In this document: piece by piece, positions 14,635 to 23,162 of the stretch | Numbering within the stretch: position 1 is the first letter of the stretch | Layout of the letters: every line of letters begins with the position of its first letter | From: a bacterium | Lineage (GTDB): Bacteria > Myxococcota_A > Polyangia > Nannocystales > Nannocystaceae | Length of the DNA stretch: 64,000 nucleotides | Reading direction: 5' to 3' | Assembly: GCA_024742475.1 (NCBI GenBank) | Contig: JANSYI010000041.1 | Span: 1-64,000 of the forward strand | The notes under the pieces: generated by a model | The model's database searches: none | The model's input: the letters and a program-made list of their open reading frames with translations, nothing else | Told to the model about the DNA's origin: nothing | Program-made: the position numbers and the translations under genes

Positions 14635-16218
14635 GTGCCGAAGAAGACCGTAGTGCTGTCGATGCTCGGCTCGACGCTGGACAAGGGCGCGGGCCCTCGC
14701 CGATGGAATCGCTGGCGGCCCACCGTCGACCTGCACCGTCACGATGACCTGCTCGTCGACCGGCTCGAGCTCATCGTCCCTCGCCAGGGCCAACGGCTCG
14801 CCGCAGCCGTGGTGCAGGACATCGCCTCGGTCTCCCCCGAGACGACGGTGCGAACGCACCGGCTCGACTTCGAGGACCCGTGGGACTTCGAGGAGGTCTA
14901 CACGGGCCTACTCGACTTCGTCCGCGGTCTCACCTTTCGTGATTCCGAGGATTACCTCGTCCACATCTCGACCGGAACGCACGTGATGCAGATCTGCTGG
15001 TTCCTGCTCACCGAGGCGCGCTTCGTGCCCGGGCGGATCCTGCAGACCTCGCCCGAGGCTGGCAACGCCGGACCCGGGCACGTGCGCATCATCGACCTGG
15101 ACCTGTCCTCCTACGGCGCGATTCGCTCTCGATTCGAAGCCCAGCACAGAGAGGACGTATCGTTCCTCAAGCGCGGCATCGAAACCAGGAACCTCCGGTT
15201 CAACGCGCTCATCGATCAGATCGAGACCGTGGCGATGCGGTCGCGCGCGCCGATGCTGCTCACCGGTCCCACCGGCGCGGGCAAGACCCAGCTCGCGCGG
15301 AGGATCTACGGCCTGTTGCGTGACCGGGGTCGGGTCCATGGGCGCTTCGTCGAGGTCAACTGCGCCACGCTGCGCGGAGACCAGGCCATGTCCACGCTCT
15401 TCGGGCACAAGCGCGGGGCGTTCACGGGCGCCGTGCGCGATCGGGCCGGAGTGCTGGCCGAGGCCGATGGAGGCGTCGTGTTTCTCGACGAGGTCGGAGA
15501 GCTCGGGCTCGACGAACAAGCGATGCTCCTGCGCGCGATCGAGGATCGCCGCTTCATGCCGCTGGGATCGGACGCCGAGGTGCACTCGGACTTCGGGCTG
15601 ATCGCCGGCACCAACCGCGACCTTCGAGCCTGCGTGGCTCAGGGGACGTTTCGAGAGGACCTGCTCGCGCGCATCGACCTGTGGACCTTCGAGCTCCCCG
15701 GGCTCGCGCAGCGCCCTGAGGACGTCGAGCCCAACCTCGAGTTCGAGCTCGACCGCTTCGCCGCCGCGCATGGTCGACGCGCCAGCTTCACGCGCACCGC
15801 TCGAACCCGATTCCTCGACTTTGCGGCGTCGGCCCGCGCGCGATGGCCGGGGAACTTTCGCGACTTCGCCGGTGCGCTGACGCGGATGGCGACGCTGGCC
15901 CCCAAGGGGCGCATCACACCCGCCGTCGTCCGCGAGGAGGTCGAACGGCTCGAGCAGCGCTGGGGCAGGGCCGAGCACGCCGAGTTTCCGCGCGTCGCCT
16001 CCGCGCTGGGGGCCGCGGCCGCGGACCTCGACCGCTTCGACGCCGCGCAGCTCGAGGAGGTGCTGCGGGTCTGCGCCGAAGCGCCCTCGCTGTCGGCCGC
16101 CGGCCGCGTCTTGTTCGCGGCCTCACGGGCACGGAGGCGCTCGGTCAACGACGCCGACCGGCTGCGAAAGTACCTGGCGAAGTTCGACCTCGACTTCGCG
16201 ACCGCGAGCGCCGTCTGA
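14635..16218 (+). CDS. rtcR: Sigma-54-dependent activator RtcR
   Basis: The 527-residue regulator matches E. coli RtcR from end to end. Its N-terminal CARF-like sensor (about 1-185) includes VSPETTVRTHRLDFEDPWDFEEVY and YLVHISTGTHVMQICWFLL. The AAA+ domain (about 190-430) carries LLTGPTGAGKTQLARR (Walker A), the sigma-54-contacting GAFTGA loop and VVFLDEVGEL (Walker B). The C-terminal domain ends in SVNDADRLRKYLAKF. The sensor is thought to bind an RNA-derived ligand and release activation of rtcBA. GTG 14635 aligns with the E. coli start and has no clear ribosome-binding site, so a very short leader is possible. Confidence 0.95.
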   Translation: MPKKTVVLSMLGSTLDKGAGPRRWNRWRPTVDLHRHDDLLVDRLELIVPRQGQRLAAAVVQDIASVSPETTVRTHRLDFEDPWDFEEVYTGLLDFVRGLTFRDSEDYLVHISTGTHVMQICWFLLTEARFVPGRILQTSPEAGNAGPGHVRIIDLDLSSYGAIRSRFEAQHREDVSFLKRGIETRNLRFNALIDQIETVAMRSRAPMLLTGPTGAGKTQLARRIYGLLRDRGRVHGRFVEVNCATLRGDQAMSTLFGHKRGAFTGAVRDRAGVLAEADGGVVFLDEVGELGLDEQAMLLRAIEDRRFMPLGSDAEVHSDFGLIAGTNRDLRACVAQGTFREDLLARIDLWTFELPGLAQRPEDVEPNLEFELDRFAAAHGRRASFTRTARTRFLDFAASARARWPGNFRDFAGALTRMATLAPKGRITPAVVREEVERLEQRWGRAEHAEFPRVASALGAAAADLDRFDAAQLEEVLRVCAEAPSLSAAGRVLFAASRARRRSVNDADRLRKYLAKFDLDFATASAV

Positions 16219-16284
16219 CGCGGCCGCGTTCGATCGTAGCACCGACCCGGCTCCGAGCGGCTTCACATGCGCTCTGTCTCATCT

Positions 16285-16358
16285 GAACTTCCCAAACCTA
16301 CGGGTTCGAGTTCCGTGGAACGAGTCACGAACCACGAACGCGCAGAGCTGGGAAGTTC
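16285..16358. repeat. Separated 10-bp inverted repeat
   Basis: GAACTTCCCA (16285-16294) is repeated inverted as TGGGAAGTTC (16349-16358), a perfect 10-bp match with 54 bp between. It lies in the 256-bp gap after rtcR and before the membrane/TPR/AAA gene set. It could be a hairpin base, an operator pair or a relic of an inserted element. No target duplication is evident. Confidence 0.4.
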
Positions 16359-16474
16359 GCCAGGCCTGGACCCCACGGAGGCCTTCGCGAGGGGCTTTCT
16401 GTGACGTACCTAGCAGCGGCTGATGACGCGCGCCCGCCGTTCCCGCGAGTCTCGCGGCCTGCGTAGCTGCGGAG

Positions 16475-16957
16475 ATGTGCGGTATACCTGCTTACGGGTT
16501 CCCGATGCGCAGAGAAGACCTCTTCGTCCCCTCTCTCCAGGGCCATTCGGGCGACCTGCCCTACTCGAAGCTGGCGTCCTTCATGGTCGCTTTCTTCGGG
16601 GGTCCCTTCGCCGCGATCGGGTTCGCATTTCTCAACGGGAACCGAACCGGCAACGTCGACAAGAATCGCCTGCCGGTCGCCTTGGTCCTCACGGTCGCCT
16701 ACTTCGCCGGCCTAACATGGGCGCTCTCCACCGAGGTGCTCACGCTCGACCGACAGATGGTCCGACTGCTGTCGCGCGTGGTCGCCGTCGCCGTATGGGC
16801 GTGGTTGACGATGCCGCTGCGGCGAATCTACCGGGCTGCCGAGTTGTCGCCGGAGGACTGGCCGAGCCCTTGGAAGGCCGGCATCTTGACCATCATCGGC
16901 GCGGCCGTGGTTCAGGCCTTCGTCGTCGTCGTGCTCCGAGCAGGGTTCGGAGGCTGA
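16475..16957 (+). CDS. Membrane protein of unknown function
   Basis: The 160-residue protein has three or four hydrophobic segments: LASFMVAFFGGPFAAIGFAFL, LPVALVLTVAYFAGLTWAL, LLSRVVAVAVWAWLTM and AGILTIIGAAVVQAFVVVVL. I do not recognise the family. The soluble loop RRIYRAAELSPEDWPS is moderately charged. ATG 16475 is used; ATG 16505 would remove ten residues and is equally plausible. It is the first of three same-strand genes with one base between its stop and the next start, so the protein likely works with the TPR and AAA+ proteins. Confidence 0.65.
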   Translation: MCGIPAYGFPMRREDLFVPSLQGHSGDLPYSKLASFMVAFFGGPFAAIGFAFLNGNRTGNVDKNRLPVALVLTVAYFAGLTWALSTEVLTLDRQMVRLLSRVVAVAVWAWLTMPLRRIYRAAELSPEDWPSPWKAGILTIIGAAVVQAFVVVVLRAGFGG

Positions 16958-16958
16958 C

Positions 16959-17867
16959 GTGGCCGAGGTGGACGAGATGAACCGCTGCGACGAGCTCGAC
17001 ATCCTCCAACGCAAGGTCAGCGCGTGCCTCGACGTCGACCGACACGCCGAGGCTCGGGAGCTGTTGCGCCGGGCGTTCGAGATTGATCCGGACGATCCGG
17101 GCACGCTCGCCCTGGCCATCCGCTTCGAGCGCCGAGTCGAGAACACGGAGCGCGCCCTCGAAGTCGGTCGACGAGCCCTCGCAGTCGCGCCCCACGACTA
17201 CGAGACGCGTTTCCTTTTCGCGCTCACCCTCAAGGATGCGGGTCGATATCCAGAAGCCGAGCGGCTGCTGCTCCAGCTCATTCGCGACTTTCCCGACGAC
17301 CCCGACCTTATCGCCTACTACGGCTTGCTGATGTTCTACGCGCTGCACGTCGAGAAGGCGGAGGCGCTCGGGCGAGAAGCCCTACGGCTCGACGCTGAAA
17401 ACACGATTGGGCAGCTGGTGGCGAACCTGTCGGCGCTCTCGCGCGGCGATGCAAACGCTGCGTCAGCCGCCCTCGCACGCGCCCTCGACGACGATCCCGA
17501 CAGCGAAGTCTTGCTCAATCAAATCGGCCTCGTGCTGGTCGAGCAGGGCCGCTACGCTGAAGCGCTGGATGTCTTTCAACGGCTGCTCCGGACGAGCCCG
17601 AACGACGAGGACTACGTCGACCTGGTGATCCGGCTGCGTGCCATGTCGCATCCGCTCACGTGGATCAGCCGCACTGCGCAGCGGGTCGGCATGGTCGGCA
17701 TGTTCGCGGTCTACGTCGCGTGCATCGTGTCGATCCACCAGCTGAACGAGCACGGCTACACGCGCGCGGCCATGTGGACCGCCATCGCCTGGATCCTGAT
17801 CGTCGTGTGGTCGTGGACGGGAATCCAGGTCATGCAGCGGTGGGTTCGAGCGCGAGGCGTTCGGTAG
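16959..17867 (+). CDS. TPR protein with C-terminal membrane anchor
   Basis: The 302-residue protein has about 230 residues of tetratricopeptide repeats, for example LLRRAFEIDPDDPGTLALAIRFE, ALEVGRRALAVAPHDYETRF, EAERLLLQLIRDFPDDPDLIAYYG and ALDVFQRLLRTSPNDEDY. Two transmembrane segments follow near the C-terminus (VGMVGMFAVYVACIVSI and AAMWTAIAWILIVVWSW). It probably presents a cytoplasmic TPR scaffold at the membrane. GTG 16959 is used; ATG 16977 is an alternative. It sits between a small membrane protein gene and an AAA+ ATPase gene. Confidence 0.75.
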   Translation: MAEVDEMNRCDELDILQRKVSACLDVDRHAEARELLRRAFEIDPDDPGTLALAIRFERRVENTERALEVGRRALAVAPHDYETRFLFALTLKDAGRYPEAERLLLQLIRDFPDDPDLIAYYGLLMFYALHVEKAEALGREALRLDAENTIGQLVANLSALSRGDANAASAALARALDDDPDSEVLLNQIGLVLVEQGRYAEALDVFQRLLRTSPNDEDYVDLVIRLRAMSHPLTWISRTAQRVGMVGMFAVYVACIVSIHQLNEHGYTRAAMWTAIAWILIVVWSWTGIQVMQRWVRARGVR

Positions 17868-17875
17868 AGGCAACG

Positions 17876-18970
17876 ATGAAGGACGACCTCGATCGACTGG
17901 AGAAGGAACTCCTCGAGCATCCGTTCGACACCGAGCGACGACGCACTTACGCCAAGGCCTTGATGGGCGCCGGACGCGTCGCTGAGGCTGGCAAGCAGTT
18001 CGAGCTGCTGGGCGAACCTCTCCCCGCTCCGCCGTCCGACGCCGCCGTGCCAGCAGCCAGCGGTCTGCATCTCGTCCCTGCCGACGCGGCTGCCTCCGCC
18101 GAGGTCGAGCACGAGACCATAGGCTTCGACGACATCGTCGGCATGGAGGAGGTCAAGAAGACGGTCCGCCTTCGAATCATCGAACCGTTCAAGAACCCGG
18201 GTCTCTTCGCCCGATTCCGCAAAAAGCGCGGAGGCGGCGTCATGCTCTACGGCCCGCCGGGCTGCGGAAAGACCATGCTCGCCCGCGCGGTCGCACACGA
18301 GTGCAATGCCACATTCATCGGCGTCGGGATCAGCGAGGTCCTCAACATGTGGATCGGCGAGAGCGAGCGACTCCTCTCGGCGTTCTTCGAGCGCGCCCGC
18401 GCCGAGCGACCTGCGGTGCTGTTCTTCGACGAACTCGACGCGTTGGCCTTCTCGCGCTCCAAGGCCAGGTCCGAGCACAGCCGCACCCGCGTCAACGAGT
18501 TCTTGGCCCAGCTGGACGGAATGGACGCAGACAACGACCAACTCCTCGTCCTCGGGGCGACCAACATGCCTTGGGACGTCGACCCGGCGATGAAGCGGCC
18601 CGGACGCTTCGACCGGCAGGTGTTCGTGCCGCCTCCGGACGCCTCGGCCCGCGCCGAGATGTTCCGAGTGAAGCTGTTCGATATTCCGACGGAAGCCTTG
18701 GACTTCCGCCGCCTCGCCGAGGCATCTCCCAACGCGTCCGGAGCCGACATCGACGGGATGATCGAACTTGCCAAGGAACACGTACTCGACGAGATCCTCT
18801 CGGGCGGCACGGAGCGACCGATGCGGGACGCCGACCTGCTGGCCGCCGTCCGAGACACCGAGCCCTCCACAGTCGAGTGGCTCAGAACGGCTGAGAACCT
18901 CGTGAAGTACGGGAGCGGCGGAGGCCAGTACAAGGAACTGGCTGCGTTCCTGCGGACCGTGAAGTTCTGA
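17876..18970 (+). CDS. AAA+ ATPase, FtsH/spastin-like
   Basis: The 364-residue protein has a short helical N-terminal region (about 1-45) resembling half a TPR and one AAA module. It carries DDIVGMEEVKKTVRLRI, Walker A GPPGCGKTML, a pore-loop-like NMWIGESERL, Walker B VLFFDELDAL, sensor GATNMPWDVD and the arginine-finger region MKRPGRFDRQVF. There is no HExxH, so it is not a protease. ATG 17876 follows a GAGG-type ribosome-binding site 8 bp after the TPR gene. It is likely a remodelling ATPase that works with the TPR/TM partner. Confidence 0.85.
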   Translation: MKDDLDRLEKELLEHPFDTERRRTYAKALMGAGRVAEAGKQFELLGEPLPAPPSDAAVPAASGLHLVPADAAASAEVEHETIGFDDIVGMEEVKKTVRLRIIEPFKNPGLFARFRKKRGGGVMLYGPPGCGKTMLARAVAHECNATFIGVGISEVLNMWIGESERLLSAFFERARAERPAVLFFDELDALAFSRSKARSEHSRTRVNEFLAQLDGMDADNDQLLVLGATNMPWDVDPAMKRPGRFDRQVFVPPPDASARAEMFRVKLFDIPTEALDFRRLAEASPNASGADIDGMIELAKEHVLDEILSGGTERPMRDADLLAAVRDTEPSTVEWLRTAENLVKYGSGGGQYKELAAFLRTVKF

Positions 18971-18981
18971 GACGTGGGAGC

Positions 18982-19012
18982 GAGCCCAACCCTGCGAAAG
19001 CAGGAACGGCTC
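18982..19012. terminator. Hairpin terminator between convergent genes
   Basis: GAGCC (18982-18986) pairs with GGCTC (19008-19012), and inside it CCTGC pairs with GCAGG around a GAAA tetraloop, separated by a small internal loop. It lies 11 bases after the AAA+ gene stop and 8 bases from the convergent DUF2834 gene stop. It lacks a U-tract; bidirectional use is likely. Confidence 0.6.
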
Positions 19013-19020
19013 GACGACCC

Positions 19021-19338
19021 CTAGCCTCGCTGCTCGATCGCTCGTTCGCGGAAGAGCAGAAACAGCGGAAGTGCACACGCCACGGCCACCAGCCACGCGA
19101 GCACGCCGAGGAATACCAAGAGGGCCGTCGGCATCTCCTGCCGTCGGCCCTCGGTGGCCATGAGCACGTAGAACGCCAGCACGACGACCACGAGGTCGAC
19201 CCCGAGCGAGCTCGACAGCGGCGTGTCCCAGACCTGAGCGAAGAACCCCGAGAGGTCGTCCATCTGCAGGTTGAACCACCACGTTCCAACAGCCCCGATG
19301 ATCGCGAGCAGCAGGTAGGCGAGCTGAACGAGCTTCAT
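19021..19338 (-). CDS. DUF2834 family membrane protein
   Basis: The 105-residue integral membrane protein has three hydrophobic segments (LVQLAYLLLAIIGAVGTWWF, LGVDLVVVVLAFYVLMATEG, LLVFLGVLAWLVAVACALPLFLLF). The pattern WWFNLQ...SLGVDLVVVVLAFYVLMATEGRR fits DUF2834. Function unknown. Its ATG overlaps the stop of the preceding hydrolase gene (ATGA), so it is the last gene of a four-gene coupled operon led by a TetR regulator. Confidence 0.8.
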   Translation of the reverse strand: MKLVQLAYLLLAIIGAVGTWWFNLQMDDLSGFFAQVWDTPLSSSLGVDLVVVVLAFYVLMATEGRRQEMPTALLVFLGVLAWLVAVACALPLFLLFRERAIEQRG

Positions 19339-20216
19339 CGCCCCGAGGGTAGAGGCTGGGCGTCGTAGAACTCGAGCATCGCCTCGATGCACGCCTGCGG
19401 CGCTTCGACCTGCGGATAGTGGCCGATCTGCTCGAGTGCCACCACGTCCACGTCGGGGTCTACGATCTCGCGGTAGCGGTCGACGAGGTGCGCTCCGGAG
19501 ACGGGGTCGACCGAGCCGTTGACCAGCCGGATGGGGACCGAGCTGCGCCGCAGCGCGTCGACCCACCGCTCTCGATGCTCGCGTCGGTCGGTGATGTAGT
19601 GGATGAGCGCGTGGGTGACCCGGGCCTTGTCGGGGTGGTTGAGCACCCGCCAGAACTCGCGCAGCTCGTGCTCGCTGGGCTGGGTGTCGGGGCCGAACAC
19701 CGCGCTGAAGCTCTTGGCGAACCGTGAGAAGCCGAGCATGCGGTTGAGCAGCGGCCCCACCGGGCTGAGCAGCAGCTTCTGAATCAGCCGAGCGCGATGG
19801 GTCTCGGGAAAGAGCCCTCCGTTGAAGAGCAGGACCGACGCGATCGCGTAGTCGGGTGCCTCGTGCTGTCGGGCGAGCAGCTCTTGGGCCACGGTGACGC
19901 CGTAGTCGTGTGCGACGAGCTCGAAGCGCTCCACCCCTGCGTGCGCGAGGACCGACTCGGTGATGTCGGCCTGCTCGTGCATCGTGTAGCGGTGGTCGGT
20001 GGGCTTGTCCGAGTAGCCGAACCCGAGGAAGTCGAACGCGATGCAGCGGTAGCGCTCGGTGAGGGCAGGCCAGATCTGAACCCAGTCCCAGGAGGAGGTC
20101 GGAAACCCGTGCAGGAACACCAGGGGCTCGCCGTGGCCGGCCTCGGTGTAGAAGATCTTGCGGCCCCGGTGTTCGACGAACGTGGGGTTGGCGTACCAGT
20201 CGCGGGCCGAGATCAT
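19335..20216 (-). CDS. MEST-like alpha/beta hydrolase (Asp nucleophile)
   Basis: The 293-residue protein closely follows the MEST/epoxide hydrolase/haloalkane dehalogenase pattern: FLHGFPTSSWDWVQIW, DFLGFGYSDKPTDHRY, MHEQADITESVLAHAG and nucleophile elbow LVAHDYGVTVAQELL, where Asp occupies the nucleophile position. The C-terminal VNGSVDPVSGAHLVDRYRE and GHYPQVEAPQACIEAM give the acid and catalytic His. It is likely a soluble hydrolase of epoxides, halides or esters; substrate unknown. Its ATG overlaps the stop of the amidohydrolase gene and its stop overlaps the next ATG. Confidence 0.85.
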   Translation of the reverse strand: MISARDWYANPTFVEHRGRKIFYTEAGHGEPLVFLHGFPTSSWDWVQIWPALTERYRCIAFDFLGFGYSDKPTDHRYTMHEQADITESVLAHAGVERFELVAHDYGVTVAQELLARQHEAPDYAIASVLLFNGGLFPETHRARLIQKLLLSPVGPLLNRMLGFSRFAKSFSAVFGPDTQPSEHELREFWRVLNHPDKARVTHALIHYITDRREHRERWVDALRRSSVPIRLVNGSVDPVSGAHLVDRYREIVDPDVDVVALEQIGHYPQVEAPQACIEAMLEFYDAQPLPSGR

Positions 20217-22078
20217 GCGACCGCCTGGCGAGGTGCGAGTCGCTGGCCGAATGGGCGTTGCCCGAAGTCCTCGACGAAGCCGTCGCCGTGCCAAGCGAGC
20301 GCGCCGCCCACGAAGACCGCGCGGACTACCCCGTCGGAGCGGTTGACGAGCTGATGGTGCTCGAACGCGTCGCGATAGATCCGCTGCACGTGATCTTCGC
20401 CTTCGTAGGTCGACAGCGCCTCGGGGTCGATGAGCACGACGTCGGCGACGGACCCTTCATCGAGCGTGCCCCGCTCGAGGTTGAAGAACTCCGCGGGCGC
20501 ACGCGTGAGCTGCTGGACGGCAAAGCCCACGTCGGCATCCGAGCCGGCCTGCGCCAACCGAAGGGCGCGGAGGCTGCAGTCGTAGAACGCCATGTTGGTC
20601 AGGTGCGCCCCGGCGTCGCTGAAGCCTGGCAGCATCTTCGGGTGCATGAGCAGGCGTCGGGTGAGCGCCGGATCGGGGTTGGCCGTGACCGTGTACCAGC
20701 ACAGATCCGTGTCGAGACGCTTGAACAGGTGGATGAGGAACGCAGCCTCGTCCGCGCCTTCGGGCAAGCCTTCGAAGATCTCGCGCTCGGCCTCCTCGAG
20801 CCCGCTCCGCTGCGCGGCGCGTCGGTAGATCTCCGCGAGCGACTTGCCTGCCCACGCCTCGACCGGGCAGCGCTCGACCATCATGTCCTCGAGGCGGCGG
20901 GTCAGCGCGTAGTCCTCGAGGCGGAGGGCTCGGCGAAGGCGGGCGGGGCCAAACCCGCCCTTGCCCGCGTTCCACATCGCGCGGAAGCGCTGGACGAAGT
21001 CGGGGTCTTCGAGGATGCGCATGCGCGCCTCGACGTCCTCGAGGTCGGGTTCGTTGAGCTGGCGCAGCTCGGGGATCTCCTCGGCCAACGGCGTGATCGG
21101 CCCGTCGCTCCAGACCTTGAACCGCGCGGGCAGCGACTGCAGTGCGAACCGACCCCGCAAGAGCTTCGAGTTGAGGATGGCGGTGAGCGCGAGGCCCAGC
21201 CTCACCAGCATGCGGTTGGTGACCACGTCGAGCGCGGCGACGACGGTGGTGCGCAGGGGTCGTCCGAACAGCCGCCCGCTGGTCAGCAGGAGGTTGCGAA
21301 TCACCTGCAGCGGGTGATCCTTGGGCGGGGTCGCTTGCCACACGCGGTCGTGCTCGCGAGTGACTTGGGTCAGCGCCTTGATCTCGCGGAACGGCGCGTA
21401 CTGGGTGGGGATCTTCTTGTGCAGGTTGGGTGCGCTTGCGAGGTAGTGGAAGGGGAGGGCGTCGGTCGAGAAACCCGCGTACCCCCCCTGAAGCGCCTCG
21501 GCGAGCACCGTCTTCATCGACTCGAGCTCGGCAGCGTCGGGATGCCGCGAGACGCTCGCCTCGAAGCCCATGGTTTGTATGCGCAGCATCGAGTGCGGGA
21601 TCATCGGGACCACGTTGGCGCCCAGGTTCAGCGTGTCGAGATGGTCGAGATAGCCGCGCGCGTCGGACCATGTGGCGACGTCCGCGGCGCGACGCAGCAC
21701 GTGCTTGGGGATGTTCTCGACCCTGGCGAAGCAGTCGACGATGGGGTCGACGCCCTCGCCCTTGCTCCGCTGCGACCCGAAGGCGATGCCCAGCGAGCAG
21801 TTCGACATGACGACGGTCGTCACGCCGTGGCGCACCGACTCTCGCAGGCCCGGGTCGAGCTCGAGTTCGAGGTCGTAGTGCGTGTGGATGTCGATGAGCC
21901 CGGGCATCGCCCACTGGCCGTCCGCATCGAGCATCTCGTCCGCCCTCGCGGGGTCGAGCCCTACGCCGCGTCGGGCGATCTTGCCGTCGGCGATGGCGAT
22001 GTCGCCTCGCGTCGGGCCGCCTCCGTGCCCGTCGAAGATCGTGGCGTTGCGAATGAGGGTGTCCCAGCGGTCGTTCAT
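20213..22078 (-). CDS. N-acyl-D-amino-acid deacylase-like amidohydrolase
   Basis: The 621-residue metal-dependent amidohydrolase belongs to the D-aminoacylase group (COG3653-like). It has the N-terminal small beta domain (TLIRNATIFDGHGGGPTRGDIAIADGKIA), the first metal site GLIDIHTHYDLELELDPGLRESVRHGVTTVVMSNCSLG and a late Asp in GFSDAGAHLTNM. The C-terminal FNLERGTLDEGSVADVVLIDPEAL is typical of the family. It hydrolyses an amide, perhaps of N-acyl D-amino acids, in the cytoplasm. It lies between the tetR and hydrolase genes with four-base overlaps on both sides. Confidence 0.85.
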   Translation of the reverse strand: MNDRWDTLIRNATIFDGHGGGPTRGDIAIADGKIARRGVGLDPARADEMLDADGQWAMPGLIDIHTHYDLELELDPGLRESVRHGVTTVVMSNCSLGIAFGSQRSKGEGVDPIVDCFARVENIPKHVLRRAADVATWSDARGYLDHLDTLNLGANVVPMIPHSMLRIQTMGFEASVSRHPDAAELESMKTVLAEALQGGYAGFSTDALPFHYLASAPNLHKKIPTQYAPFREIKALTQVTREHDRVWQATPPKDHPLQVIRNLLLTSGRLFGRPLRTTVVAALDVVTNRMLVRLGLALTAILNSKLLRGRFALQSLPARFKVWSDGPITPLAEEIPELRQLNEPDLEDVEARMRILEDPDFVQRFRAMWNAGKGGFGPARLRRALRLEDYALTRRLEDMMVERCPVEAWAGKSLAEIYRRAAQRSGLEEAEREIFEGLPEGADEAAFLIHLFKRLDTDLCWYTVTANPDPALTRRLLMHPKMLPGFSDAGAHLTNMAFYDCSLRALRLAQAGSDADVGFAVQQLTRAPAEFFNLERGTLDEGSVADVVLIDPEALSTYEGEDHVQRIYRDAFEHHQLVNRSDGVVRAVFVGGALAWHGDGFVEDFGQRPFGQRLAPRQAVA

Positions 22079-22668
22079 TGGTCGCCTCCGGTGCCGAGCG
22101 CTCCGAGGATGAGCTGCCCGCCGTGTTCGAGCAGGCCTTCGGGGTCCCCGGGCGGGTCACCGAAGACGATGCGATGGACCAGGCCCTCGGCCATCGCGAC
22201 GATGGTGAACGCGACGGCCTCATCGCCGGGCACCTTCCAACGCTGCAGCGCGCTGCGGATCCGCTGCGCGATCGCTGCGTCGAGGGTCTGCATCAGCGCC
22301 TCGAGCTCGGGGTCGAACCGCCGCCGGTACTCCACCGTCGCGTGCAGCCGAGGATGCTCGACGTGAAACGCATAGGTGAGCGCGAGACCCCGACGGATCG
22401 CCTCGGCGGGGTCGGGAGCGTCGTCGTCCACGACGCGCTCCATGAACGTCCGCAGCAGCCGCTCCTGCACCGTGCGCAGCAGGACGTCCTTGCTGTCGAA
22501 GTACTCGTAGAACGTGCCGACCGAGACCCCTGCCGCCTTGGCGATGCTTCGCGCGGTCACCTCGGGGTACTCCCGCGCGGAGAACTCGCGCAGACCCGCG
22601 TCGAGCAGGGCTTGCCGTTTCGCCCTGGCGCGCTCCTGCTTGGGCACGCGGCGGCTGGGACCATCCAT
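22075..22668 (-). CDS. TetR/AcrR family transcriptional regulator
   Basis: The 197-residue regulator has an N-terminal TetR HTH (about 15-60: LLDAGLREFSAREYPEVTARSIAKAAGVSVGTFYEYFDSKDVLL) and a helical ligand domain with VEYRRRFDPELEALM. It probably represses its own operon, since an 18-bp palindrome lies 24 bp upstream. ATG 22668 is preferred over an ATG four codons upstream. Its stop overlaps the ATG of the amidohydrolase gene. The ligand is unknown, perhaps an acylated or hydrophobic substrate of the operon's enzymes. Confidence 0.9.
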   Translation of the reverse strand: MDGPSRRVPKQERARAKRQALLDAGLREFSAREYPEVTARSIAKAAGVSVGTFYEYFDSKDVLLRTVQERLLRTFMERVVDDDAPDPAEAIRRGLALTYAFHVEHPRLHATVEYRRRFDPELEALMQTLDAAIAQRIRSALQRWKVPGDEAVAFTIVAMAEGLVHRIVFGDPPGDPEGLLEHGGQLILGALGTGGDQ

Positions 22669-22691
22669 CCTGCAAAGCATCGACGGAATTA

Positions 22692-22709
22692 GAACTCGAC
22701 GTCAAGTTC
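22692..22709. promoter_or_regulatory. Near-perfect palindrome, likely TetR operator
   Basis: GAACTCGACGTCAAGTTC reads the same on both strands at 16 of 18 positions. It lies 24 bp upstream of the tetR ATG. On the minus strand it contains TTGACG, a plausible -35 box, so binding would block the promoter. This fits autorepression of the tetR-led operon. Confidence 0.65.
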
Positions 22710-22754
22710 AGGTTTTCGCTCGAGCAGGCGCCGAGAGACCCCCGTTCCCCATCG

Positions 22755-23162
22755 TCAGAAACAAGCCCGCTCGGGGCCCGCTTCGGTGTCGACCTCTTCG
22801 CATCGCATGCCCTCGGGGCAGGGCAGCCCGTCGTCGCAGCCGATTGCGCAGACCCGCTGGCCGCTCGGCAAGCCGATGTCGAGGCAGATCGCGCGGCCGA
22901 GGCCTCCGGGGTCGTCGGGGCAGCCGCTGGGGTCGTCGGGGGCCGTGCACTCTGCGGTGCAAAACCCCTGCTCGCCCGACGGAAACACGCAGTAGGGCAA
23001 GGGACTGCACGCATCGGGCTCGCCGCATGGGGAGTACACCGCGCCCGGTTCGTCGGGCTGCACGCCGACGTCATCATCGGTGTCGCCCGAGGAGGTGATG
23101 GGGACGGAGCTGCCGCAGGCGAGCAGGCACAGGACCAGTGGGAGGGCGGCGATGGCTCGCAC
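22755..23162 (-). CDS. Cys-rich lipoprotein, unknown function
   Basis: The 135-residue protein starts at GTG 23162 with a lipoprotein signal (IAALPLVLCLLACGSS). The mature part has a Ser/Asp linker and Cys-rich repeats (SPCGEPDACSPLPYCVF, GFCTAECTAPDDPSGCP, CLDIGLPSGQRVCAIGCDDGLPCPEGMRC) that probably form disulfides, a pattern common in secreted myxobacterial proteins. Function unknown. It is separated from the downstream tetR gene by 86 bp containing the palindrome. Confidence 0.7.
   Translation of the reverse strand: MRAIAALPLVLCLLACGSSVPITSSGDTDDDVGVQPDEPGAVYSPCGEPDACSPLPYCVFPSGEQGFCTAECTAPDDPSGCPDDPGGLGRAICLDIGLPSGQRVCAIGCDDGLPCPEGMRCEEVDTEAGPERACF

Noticed and set aside
16300..16317. 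tRNA T-arm-like segment (acgggttcgagttccgt)
   Set aside because: No acceptor, D or anticodon arm can be drawn around it, so it is not a tRNA, and I saw no second copy to support an att site.
20258..22366. 702-residue plus-strand frame opposite the amidohydrolase gene
   Set aside because: It is a shadow of the amidohydrolase and TetR genes, with no recognisable domain and composition typical of antisense frames.
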